From CAVQCX01 sp963711095 (GTDB taxonomy: Bacteria > Pseudomonadota > Gammaproteobacteria > Chromatiales > Chromatiaceae): 64,000 nucleotides of DNA. The notes below the pieces were generated by a model. It saw only the letters and a program-made list of their open reading frames with translations. It ran no database searches and was not told the DNA's origin. Shown piece after piece: positions 45,901 through 54,960 of this stretch. Numbering within the stretch: position 1 is the stretch's first letter; the number at the start of each line of letters is the position of its first letter. The stretch spans positions 569,506 to 633,505 of the forward strand of contig CAVQCX010000030.1 of assembly GCA_963711095.1 (NCBI GenBank). The letters are read 5' to 3'. A program made the translations under genes and the position numbers.

Positions 45901-48900
45901 CCAGATCTTCAGCGGCGGGCTCGCGACCTGGGAGGCCGGCTCGGTGCTGGTGCAGGGCGGCAGTGGGGCGACCGCCTGGGCCAGTGCCGGCGGCGACGGC
46001 GTCTTGTCTCTCACCACCTTCGCCACCGCCGAGACCAGCGGTGACCTGACGCTGTTGGGAAGCCCGACGCCGGGGGCCACGGATAGCTTCGCGGCCTTCG
46101 GGTCTCTGGATGCGGTGAGCCTGGTCATCGGCGGAAACGTCCAGATCACCGACGGTGTCGATGCCACCAGCGACGCCAACCTGGGCTCGGCGGCTGTGCT
46201 CACCCTGGGCGCCGCCGGCATCATCGACCTGCAGGCCAACCCCGCGGGGTCAGCGCCCGAGCTCGTCGGCCCGAGCATCATGCTCGAGAGCGGGACCCTG
46301 GAGGGCAACGGGACCCTGGTCGGCACTATCTCCAACCTCGGGGCGACGCTCTCGCCCGGGGCCTCTCCGGGCATGCTCGGCGTCACCGGTACTCTGGTGG
46401 AGCTTCCGGGCAGCGCTCTTACGATGGAGATCGGCGGCACCGCCGCCGGCCAGTATGATGTCATTGCGGTCAACGGCTCCGCCGCCCTCGGCGGCACCCT
46501 TCATGTAAGCCTCACGGACGGCTTCGTCCCCCAGACCGGTGACAGCTTCACTCTGTTGACCGCAACGACTCCACTCACCGGTGATTTCGCGTCGCTCGAC
46601 CTGCCCGATCTCTCCGCCTCCGGGCTGAGCTGGCAGGTCACCACCACCGGCACTGCCGTGGTGCTGGAGGTCACCAGCCCCTCCGTCAACCAGCCGCCCC
46701 ATGCCGTCGACGATAGCTATGCCGTCAACTCCGATGCGATCCTCACCGACGGCATCACCAGCGGCTCCGGCGGCGGGGCTACCTCCAGCGGCAGCGGCGA
46801 CCTGGTCAACGGGCTGGGCGGGCCGGCCGGTTTCGGCGAGGGCGTGCTGCCGGCCAACGACGACGGCAGCACCGCAGCGATCGACATCACCTCGGTATTC
46901 GAGGGGGGCATCGACTTCTTCGGCACCACCTATACAGAGATCTACGTCAACAACAACGGTAACGTCACCTTCGGCGGGCCGCTGGGCACCTACACACCCT
47001 TCGCCCTGACCGGCGACACCGGCATCCCCATCATCGCCCCCTACTTTGCGGACGTAGACACCAGCGGCGGTCCGGTGGCACCCAGCCCCGGCGGTAACTC
47101 CACGGGATCCAACCTGGTCTACTACGACCTCGACCCCACCGGCGGACCCAACGGCCAGGGTGTGCTCACCGTCACCTGGGACGATGTGGGCTATTACGGC
47201 GGCCACACTGATCTGACCAACGCCTTCCAGCTGCGCCTCTACGACCAGGGCAATGGCGACTTCACCATCGAGCTCCGCTATGAGGACGTGCAGTGGACCA
47301 CGGGCGATGCCAGCGGCGGCACCGGCGGCCTGGGCGGCACGGTCGCGCGGGCGGGCTTCTCCGCAGGCGACGGCGTGACCTACTTCGAGTTTCCCCAATC
47401 CGGTGACCAGGCGGCGATGCTCGCCCTGCCCTCCAGCGTCGGCAGCGCCATCGTGGTGGCCCAGGGCGGCACGGTCACGGCCGGTGTGCTCAACAACGAC
47501 ACGGATCCGGACGGCGACGCGCTCACGGTCACGGCGCTGAACGGCTCGCCCGGCGCGGTGGGCACCCCGACCACCCTGCCCTCCGGCGCCCTGGTCACCC
47601 TGGGTGCCGACGGCTCCCTGCGCTATGACCCCAACGGCGCGTTTGCCTATCTGGCCCCGGGCGCCACGGCAGTGGATAGCTTCACCTACGAGGTGAGCGA
47701 CGGCCATGGCGGTACCGACACCGCGACCGTGAGCGTGATGGTGACCGGGGTCCTCGACCAGCCGCCCACCACCACCGGGCTCGCCGATGTCCATGTGGAC
47801 GAGGACGCGCCCGACACGGTGGTCAATCTCGCCGGCGCCTTCAACGATACCGAGGACGGCGCCAGCGGCCTGACCTATACCGTCGAATCCGACAGCAATC
47901 CCGCGCTGTTCGCGGGCGTCACGGTGGACCTGGGCACCGACACCCTGACCCTCGACTACGCCCCCAATGCCTACGGCAGCGCGGACATCACGGTACGCGC
48001 CACCGACAGCAACGGACAGTGGGTCGAGTCCAGCTTCAGCGTGGTGGTCAACCCCCAGCCCGATACCCTGACCTGGACCAATGCCGGCAGCGACGGGAAC
48101 TGGAACAACCCGGGCAACTGGGATCTGGGCTTCGTGCCGGAGAACGGGGATAGCGTCATCATCCCCAGCGGGGTGGATGTCACCTTCTCGGGCGATGTGT
48201 CGCTGGCCGAGCTGTCCCTGGACGGCCAGACCCTGACCCTGGCCCCCGGGGCAGCGCTGACGGTTGCCGACCTGAGCCTCAGTCACGCCAACCTTAACGG
48301 TGATGGACAGGTCAGCATCAGCGCGGCCTTCAGCTTCGACGGCGGGCAGATCGGCGGCCAGGTGCAGCTCGTCACCGAGGCCGGCAGCACCACCACCTTG
48401 AGTGCCAGCGCGGCCTCCGCGCTCGCCGACGCGGCGAGCTGGTCGAGCTTCGGCACCGTCACCTGGGGTGGCACGGGCGACTTCTCGGTGAGCGATGCGG
48501 CAGTGTTCACCAACGAGGCGGGTGCCACCTTCGACATCGGCACCGGCGCCGGCCTGCTCGGCGACGGGCAGGTGGTGAATCTGGGCACCATGAACAAGAC
48601 CGACCCCAGCACCACCAGCGTGTCGCCGGCCTTCGACCAGGAGGGGTCACTCAACATCGACGGCGGGACCCTGGCCTTCGGCGGCGGCTTCACCCAGGGC
48701 GGCACGGGCATGACCACGCTGCTCAACGGCGGGACGCTGGCAACCAGCGACGGTCCGGTGGATCTGCAGGGCGGCGCGCTCGCCGGTATCGGTAGCGTGG
48801 ACGGGGACCTCAGCCAGGGCGGGTCCAGCCTGACGCCGGGCTTCTCACCGGGCGAGATCCTGATCACCGGCAGCTGGACGCTGGGCTCCGGCTCCACCAC

Positions 48901-49660
48901 AGTGATCGAGCTGGCAGGGCCCGGCGCCGCCGGGGTGGATTACGACCAGGTGGCCGTGACCGGCACCGCCGGGCTCGATGGCACCCTGCACGTGGTGTTG
49001 CTCGGCGGCTACGTGCCCGCCGCCGGCGACAGCTTCTCCATCGTCAGCTACGGGACCCGGACCGGCCAATTCCAGACCCTGGACCTGCCGGACATCTCCG
49101 CCCAGGGGCTGCAGTGGACCATCAGCTACACCGCCACCGGCGTGCAGCTCACCGCAACCGCCCCGAGCGCCTCCACCACGCCGCAGACCTCGGGCGGCTC
49201 CAATCCGCCACCCAGCCAGCTCACGGAGACGTCCGGGAGCAACACCGGCATCGGCGGCGGACCGAGCCAGACCGAGTCCAGCCTGGTCCAGGACGCCGCG
49301 ACCTTCACGCCGGACTACGAGGACACCGACTACATCAGCTCGGTGATCAACGACCAGAGCCTCGACGGGATCTACGGCACCGAACAGATTCTCAGCGCGT
49401 TCGGGGGTGGTGGTAATCTGCCGGCGGGCGACCTGTTCGGCGACGCCGACCATGCCCTCGGCGCGGGCGCGACGGACCAGACCGGGGCGAACGGCACTGG
49501 GGGCCAGGGTGGCGGGATTCCCGGCCAAGAAAATGCTGCACTGGGCGGGGCGGGGCTCAGCGACTCGCTCTCGGGCGAGGCCGGCCAGCTCAGCGCCGAG
49601 GCCGCCCAGATTATGGAGACCCTCAGGGAAGCGGCCCAGTACCTGCGCTGCGGCCGGTAG
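39973..49660 (+). CDS. Giant DUF4347 adhesin (one frame break near 45147)
   Basis: The start ATG 39973 follows GGAGCAAGAAT. The frame runs to 45804, but the protein clearly continues in another frame from about 45147 (SSISVTGDEVLVLAGGS) to 49660. Dropping one T restores about 3,228 residues. The order is: LEPRYLFDAA anchor motif (22-31); DUF4347 (about 84-250, with SHGG His140 and YGCQ Cys183); beta-strand repeats; four W-x-G...NW...P modules (DNA about 40723, 43222, 45011, 48067); a cadherin/VCBS-like segment; a NIDO domain (DNA about 46840-47400, YVNNNGNVTF, IAPYFADVDTS); a VCBS-like module (NNDTDPDGDALTVTAL); and an acidic tail. No Sec signal and no RTX nonapeptides are seen. It probably mediates cell-cell or surface adhesion, exported by the genes that follow. 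Confidence 0.9.
43477..43922 (+). repeat. Internal adhesin repeat, copy 1
   Basis: About 148 codons (LDISGGATLTGNGNITVNG ... TVIANNGMLSLDG) that reappear at 44086-44531 with roughly 60% identity by eye. Shared phrases include ADTGAT, GTGTLTTT and SGATLTNEA. Each copy is probably one or two beta-helix turns of the adhesin stalk. Confidence 0.75.
44086..44531 (+). repeat. Internal adhesin repeat, copy 2
   Basis: The partner of 43477-43922 (LHISGGATVNGDGDLTVSG ... TVTATSGTLDFA). Such direct repeats can recombine and change the stalk length. Confidence 0.75.
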
Positions 49661-49693
49661 CCGGATGCAGCGGCCGGGGGCCGGCGGGACCGG

Positions 49694-49745
49694 ATCGCCA
49701 GGGCTCGCCTCCCACAACCGGGGCTTCGGCCCCCGGTAGGAGGCC
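49694..49745. repeat. REP-like palindrome after adhesin gene
   Basis: CCTCCCACAACCGGGG-cttcgg-CCCCGGTAGGAGG can fold on itself (49708-49743) and lies 33 bp beyond the adhesin stop. A related copy lies at 57131-57180, at the end of the operon, and a diverged one at about 49782-49832. It may weaken read-through or protect the mRNA 3' end. Confidence 0.65.
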
Positions 49746-49922
49746 AGCTAGCCGATCGGGTCTCGATCCGAGGGGCGCCGTGGGCGGACTCGCGTCTCAC
49801 AGCGAGGGCTCCCGGCCCGGGTGGAGGCCGGCCGGTGGCCGATGATTTTCCCGGGCACATTTCTCGCAGGCATGCAGGAACGAAAAGGGGATGAGAGACA
49901 ACAACCAGAGTGAGCCCGGGCG

Positions 49923-50972
49923 ATGCTGAGCCTGCGTGCGCTGCTGATCCTGCTGCTGGCGCTGCTGGGGATCACCGAAGGGGTGCTCGCAAGCGAGCAA
50001 CAGAGCGCGCGCGTGACTTTCCTGCGGGGGGCAGTCTCCGCGCTCGATGAGGCCAGCGGCACCCGCCGTGCTTTGGCGCGCGACAGCCGCGTGCAGCCCG
50101 GAGAGATCGTCGAGACCGGACCCAAGGCGCTGGCCCAGCTGGTGTTCCCCGACCGGTCGATGCTCTATGTCAAGGCCGACAGCCGGGTGAAGATCGAGCG
50201 CTTCCGCTTCGAGGCTGGCAAGCCCAGCGAGGGCTCGGAGGTAACCGAGATCCTCAAGGGCGGCATGCGCGGCATCACCGGCCTGGTAGGCAAGGGTCAG
50301 CCCGAGGCGGTCCAGTACAAAGCCGGCAATACCACCATCGGCATCCGCGGCACCGCTATCGAGGTGCGCCAGCGCGCCGACGGCGTCTGGATACTCACCT
50401 TCGATTTCGGCGAGGGCTACGCCGCCAATGCCGGCGGCAGCCCTGGGGTGGGGACCGGCGAGAGCCTGACCTTCGCCAACCCCGCGGTCGCGCCCAAGCC
50501 GATCCTGATCATCCGTCCGCCGGACGATCCCAGCGTGCTGGCCCGGCGTCTGGTCGCCTCGGATCGGGCCAGCACCGCCGCCATCGCTCGGGAGCTCAGC
50601 CAGGGGCTGGGGGTCGAGGAGGCGATGTTCGTCATCGGCCTGGTCGATCAGGTGCCCGGCTACGCCCTGGGCGCGCTCACCGGCACGGTGGAAGGCTTTG
50701 CCGCCAGCTTTCGGACCGACGATAGCGGTATCCGTCCGCTGCTCACCGCCTCGGCGATGCTCTATCCCCAGGACACCCCGGCGATCCTGAAGGCGGCCGT
50801 CAAGGGCGGCGTGGCCGTGGATCTGGCGCTGGAGGCGGTGATGCGCGGCATGGAGAATCCCGATCCCAAGGTGCTCGAACGGGTGCTGCGCCAGGCCGTC
50901 GATCTGGGGCTCACGCGCGAGCAGGCCGAGCGCATCCTCAAGGGCCTGCAGGCGCAGGGGATCTGTATTTGA
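49923..50972 (+). CDS. FecR-domain exported protein
   Basis: A 349-residue protein with a signal peptide (LRALLILLLALLGITEGVLA). The FecR domain covers about residues 28-135: VTFLRGAVSALDEASGTRRA, then LAQLVFPDRSMLYVKADSRV and NTTIGIRGTAIEVRQ. The C-terminal about 160 residues are helical and repetitive (LEAVMRGMENPDPKVLERVL). It lacks the N-terminal cytoplasmic domain and transmembrane helix of true FecR anti-sigma factors. It is therefore probably a periplasmic accessory protein, as seen in large-adhesin clusters. It sits between the adhesin and TolC-like genes on the same strand. Confidence 0.85.
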   Translation: MLSLRALLILLLALLGITEGVLASEQQSARVTFLRGAVSALDEASGTRRALARDSRVQPGEIVETGPKALAQLVFPDRSMLYVKADSRVKIERFRFEAGKPSEGSEVTEILKGGMRGITGLVGKGQPEAVQYKAGNTTIGIRGTAIEVRQRADGVWILTFDFGEGYAANAGGSPGVGTGESLTFANPAVAPKPILIIRPPDDPSVLARRLVASDRASTAAIARELSQGLGVEEAMFVIGLVDQVPGYALGALTGTVEGFAASFRTDDSGIRPLLTASAMLYPQDTPAILKAAVKGGVAVDLALEAVMRGMENPDPKVLERVLRQAVDLGLTREQAERILKGLQAQGICI

Positions 50973-51034
50973 GTGCACTCCGCTTCGCCCTGCTCGGCGA
51001 GCGCCGGACTGAGAGATAAACCCAGCATGACGCC

Positions 51035-51055
51035 CCCTCTCCCCCCGGGAGAGGG
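51035..51055. repeat. REP-like GC hairpin between fecR-like and tolC-like genes
   Basis: CCCTCTCC-CCCCG-GGAGAGGG palindrome. This kind of element recurs in intergenic spaces of GC-rich gammaproteobacteria. No T-run follows, so the operon is not clearly interrupted here. Confidence 0.6.
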
Positions 51056-51165
51056 TCGGCGGTGAGGGGAGCGCAACAACGCGCCAGGGGAGGCGCTGCG
51101 ATCCCTATGGCATGGCCCGCGAGGGTCGGGCACGAGCAACGCAAAACCAGACAGGAACACAGGCC

Positions 51166-52737
51166 ATGGCAGCAACAAGGGCCCTCATACTGGGGGCGGC
51201 AATCGGGGTAGCGCTGGGCGGCTGCGCAATCCAGCCCAAGGAGATGACGGTCGAGCAGCGGGCGGCGCTCGCCGAAGCGGATCTGGCGAGCCTGTTCACC
51301 TACCAGGAGCCGGTTGACGGGCCGATCGACCTGTACGAGGCCATGGCCCGGGCCGTCAAGTACAACCTCGATGAGCGTCTCAAGCTCATGGAGCAGGCGC
51401 TGGCGCGCGGCCAGCTCAAGGCGCTGCGCTATGACCTGTTGCCCGAGCTCACCACCGAGGCCGGCTATCACTGGCGTAGCAACGACAACGGCGCCTCCTC
51501 GGTCTCGCTGCTCTCGGGCACCCAGTCCCTGGAGCCCTCCACCTCCCAGGAGCGCAACCGGCACACCGCCGACGGCATTGTCGCCTGGAACCTGCTCGAT
51601 TTCGGGGTCAGCTATGCCGCCGCCAAGCAGCAGGCGGATCAGGTGCTGATCGCCGAGGAGCGCCGGCGCAAGGTGGTGCAGAACATCCTTCAGGACGTGC
51701 GTGCAGCCTATTGGCGCGCCGTCAGCGCCGATCAGCTACTGCCCCAGATGGATAAGGTTCTGGATCAGGCGAACGCCGCCCTGGCCCGCGTCGAGAACCT
51801 GCAGAAGCTCGGACTCACCCCCACCGAGCAGGCGCTCAACTACCGCAAAGCACTGCTGGAGATCATCCGCCAGATGTGGGCACTGCGGCAGGACCTGGCG
51901 ACCGCCCGCACCGAGCTGGGCACCCTGATGAACCTGCCGCCGGGCACCCCCTATGAGCTGGCCGTCAGCGACTCGGGCACGACCCTGGCCGACGCTGATC
52001 CGGGACTGCCCGTAGATCGGCTCGAGCAGCTGGCGCTGCTCAACCGTCCGGAGCTCGCGGAGGAGCAGTACCAGGCGCGCATCAGCGCCACCGAGGTGCA
52101 CAAGGCGCTGCTGCGCATGCTGCCCGGCCTGGAGCTCAACATCGGCCAGCAGCACGACTCCAACAAGTACCTGTTCAACAACGGCTGGGTTGAGGCCAGC
52201 GCCGCGGTGTCCTGGAATCTGGTCAACGTGTTCGCCGGCCCCTCCCGGGTGGCCGCGGCACGGGCCAAGGTGCGGGTGGACGACGCTCGCCGCCTCGCCC
52301 TTTCCATGGCGGTGCTGACCCAGGTGCGCCTCGCCTATCAGCGCCTGGCGCTGGCCAAGCGCGATTTTGGGGTCGCCCGCGACCTGCTCGATGTGGAAGA
52401 CCAGCTCAGCCGCTACAGCGCTGCCGCCAAAGCCGCACAGTCCGGCAATGAGCTGGAGCGGGTACGTGCCCTGTCCCAAGCGCTGGTGGCCCGCATGCGC
52501 CGGGACACCAGCTTCGCGGAGCTGCAGAACGCCTACGGACGCCTGCAAAGCTCAGTGGGCTATGATCCGTTGCCCACCAAGGTGGCCTCCACCGATGTCG
52601 CCGGACTGGCCAATGCCATCCGCGAGGTCCCCCCGGACTGGCTTGCCGGCCTGGCCAGCCCGCCCAGCGACATGCCCACGCCCGTCGAGGCCGCCAAGCT
52701 CGGCACGCCTCCCGCCGAAGGCGGCACCACCCGGTAG
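51166..52737 (+). CDS. TolC-family outer-membrane lipoprotein channel
   Basis: A 523-residue protein. The start at 51166 places a lipobox (LGAAIGVALGGCAIQP) at the N-terminus and follows CAGGAACACAGG. The upstream in-frame extension has no such signal. Two outer-membrane-efflux-type halves of long helices are visible (about residues 50-260, including NILQDVRAAYWRAVSADQLL and KLGLTPTEQALNYRKALLEI; about 280-490, including YLFNNGWVEASAAVSWNLVN). It should trimerise into an outer-membrane and periplasmic duct. The position between the FecR-like and HlyD-like genes makes it the likely exit channel for the adhesin. Confidence 0.9.
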   Translation: MAATRALILGAAIGVALGGCAIQPKEMTVEQRAALAEADLASLFTYQEPVDGPIDLYEAMARAVKYNLDERLKLMEQALARGQLKALRYDLLPELTTEAGYHWRSNDNGASSVSLLSGTQSLEPSTSQERNRHTADGIVAWNLLDFGVSYAAAKQQADQVLIAEERRRKVVQNILQDVRAAYWRAVSADQLLPQMDKVLDQANAALARVENLQKLGLTPTEQALNYRKALLEIIRQMWALRQDLATARTELGTLMNLPPGTPYELAVSDSGTTLADADPGLPVDRLEQLALLNRPELAEEQYQARISATEVHKALLRMLPGLELNIGQQHDSNKYLFNNGWVEASAAVSWNLVNVFAGPSRVAAARAKVRVDDARRLALSMAVLTQVRLAYQRLALAKRDFGVARDLLDVEDQLSRYSAAAKAAQSGNELERVRALSQALVARMRRDTSFAELQNAYGRLQSSVGYDPLPTKVASTDVAGLANAIREVPPDWLAGLASPPSDMPTPVEAAKLGTPPAEGGTTR

Positions 52738-52739
52738 CC

Positions 52740-53539
52740 GTGCCCATTCCACCCCCCAACAGCCGCTTTGGCCCAGCCCTGGCGCTCGCTCTGCTTGCCC
52801 TCGCCCTGTCCAACGACGCCCCGGCGGGCGCACCGGCGCCGGACAGCACGAGCGCCCAGAGCGTGCGTCTGCTGTTGGTGCCTGCCCAGGAGGCCAAGCT
52901 CTCCAGCCCGATGGCGGCGCGCATCGAGCGCATCAACCTCCAGGAGAGCGAGCGCTTTCACCGCGGCCAGGCGCTGGTGGTATTCGACTGCGAGATCCAG
53001 CGGGCGGAGCTGCACAAGGCCCAGGCGGAAGTCGGCGCCGCCGAGAAGACCCACGCCTCCAACGTCAAGCTGCAGACCATGCACTCCATCAGCACCCTGG
53101 AGGTGGACCTGTCGGCGGCCCAACTGGACAAGGCGCGCGCCGAGCCGCCGTCACCCGCGCCCGGGTGGAGCAATGCGAGATTCGCGCCCCCTTCGACGGA
53201 CGCGTCGTAGAGCTGCTCGCGCACGCCCACGAAACCGTCGCGCTCGCTCAGCCCCTGCTCAGTATTCTCGATGACAGCCACCTCAGGACCGAGCTGATCG
53301 TGCCATCCCGCTGGATCACCTGGCTCAAGCCTGGCACGCCGTTCACCGCGCTGGTCGACGAGACCGGCCGGCGCTACCCGGCCCGGGTGAAGAACATCGG
53401 CGCCCGCGTCGACCCGGCCAGCCAGTCCATCAAGGTCACCGGCGAGATCGAGGGGCCTCACCAGGATCTGCTCGCCGGCATGAGCGGCGTGGCAGAGTTC
53501 GCCGAGCCTGCCCAGCGAGCCCCCGAGCCGCTAGACTGA
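52740..53539 (+). CDS. HlyD-like periplasmic adaptor, frame broken
   Basis: Starts with GTG two bases after the tolC-like stop. The signal is FGPALALALLALALSNDAPA. The lipoyl-like half-motif KLSSPMAARIERINLQESER, then FHRGQALVVFD, is followed by a helical hairpin and then a frame change. The continuation in another frame is AVTRARVEQCEIRAPFDGRV, then LLSILDDSHLRTELIVPSRW and the beta-barrel GEIEGPHQDLLAGMSGVAEF. One missing G near 53143 explains it. Repaired length is about 266 residues. It should bridge the inner-membrane partner and the TolC-like channel. No transmembrane anchor remains beyond the signal. Confidence 0.82.
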
Positions 53540-53580
53540 GCGGACCGTTGCGGCCCTCCCAGGGGCCAGGTGATGCCCGC

Positions 53581-54958
53581 TTGACCAGTCGTCCAGCCCC
53601 GTCCATAAGCGATTCCGAGCGCGAGCTGCGTGGGCTCGCTACTTTCCTGTCGCTGGAGAAGGAGGCGCGCCACGCCGAGACGCTGGAGCACCTCGGCTTC
53701 ATCGTCGTCAACGACACGCTCCAGCTCATCCGTTATCACCAGGCCGTGCTCTGGCGGCGCACGGCCTCGGGAAGTCCCCAGATCCTGGCCTTTTCCGGGC
53801 TGGCGAATCCAGATAAAAATTCTCCTTTTTACAATTGGATAGAATCTCTTATTAAAGACTTCTCTAGATCAGAGCAGGGTGCCGACGTCCGCCCGCTGGC
53901 ACTTGCGGACATCGCCGACACGCTCCGTGAGGGCTGGCGCGAGTGGATGCCCGGACCCGGCCTCTGGTGCCCCCTGGTCGCCCCGGGCGGCCGCTGGCTG
54001 GGTGGCCTGCTGCTCACCCGCAAGGACCCCTGGCAGGCCGGCGAGATCAAGCTCATCGAACGCCTGGCCGACGCCTATGCACATGCCTGGCACGGGCTGG
54101 AGCGGACCAGCCCCAGCGCCTGGGAGCGCCTGGGCGTAGCCGCTCGCAGGCGCCGCAACCGGTTGATCGCGCTCGCTCTGATCGCGCTCGCCATGGCCCT
54201 GCCGGTGCGCGAATCGGCCCTGGCCCCCGCGGAGGTCACGCCGGTGGACCCGGAGGTGGCGAGCTTCTCCCGTGGAGGGCGTGGTGCGCAGTATCCAGGT
54301 GAAGCCCAACGTCGAGGTGCACCGCGGCGACATCTTGTTCAACCTGGACGATACCCAGGTGCGCAACCGCTATGAGATCGCCAAGCGCTCCCTCGCCGTG
54401 GCCGAGGCGGACTACCTGCGGGGCAGCCAGAAGGCGTTCAGCGATCCGAAGAGCAAGAGCGAGCTGGCGCTGCTCAAGGCCAAGGTGGATGAAAAACGGG
54501 CCGAGGCCGATTACACCGCGGATCTGCTGGCGCGAACGCAAGTGCGGGCCAGCCGCGACGGCATCGCGGTGTTCAGCGATCCGAACGACTGGATCGGGCG
54601 GCCGGTGGTGGTCGGCGAGCGCGTCATGCTGATCGCCGATCCGGCACGATCCGAGCTGGAGATCCACCTCCCGGTCGAGGACGCGATCAACCTGGAGCCC
54701 GGGGCCGAGGTTCTGTTCTTCCTAAATATCCGCCCCACCGAGCCCCTGGCGGCCAGGCTCAGCCGCACCAGCTACGAGGCGCAAACCACCCCGGGGGGCG
54801 TGCTGGCGTTCCGGCTCAAGGCGAGCTTCGATACGCGCGATGAGCCGCCGCGCATCGGTCTCAAGGGCACAGCCAAGGTCTACGGCCAGCGGGTCAGTCT
54901 GCTGTACTACCTGCTGCGGCGACCGCTGGCCGTCCTGCGGCGCTGGGCCGGGCTCTGA
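53581..54958 (+). CDS. GAF-domain / membrane-anchored HlyD adaptor, frame broken
   Basis: The start is taken as TTG 53581, preceded by AGGTG at about -13 to -9; TTG 53548 is the alternative. The order is: a GAF-like domain (about residues 15-180; EHLGFIVVNDTLQLIRYHQA, then PGLWCPLVAPGGRWLGGLLL), a basic patch and one transmembrane helix (RLIALALIALAMALPV), then a HlyD-type lipoyl/barrel part. The frame breaks near 54266 (an extra T) and continues as PVEGVVRSIQVKPNVEVHRG, then DILFNLDDTQVRNRYEIAKR, to 54958. The repaired protein has about 458 residues. A cytoplasmic GAF sensor joined to a periplasmic adaptor is unusual. An AT-rich stretch lies inside the GAF part (53812-53876). Confidence 0.8.
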
Positions 54959-54960
54959 GC

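Noticed and set aside
49180..49660. RTX-type calcium-binding repeats at the adhesin C-terminus
   Set aside because: The tail is Gly-rich but has no GGxGxDxUx nonapeptides, so a classical type I signal cannot be claimed.
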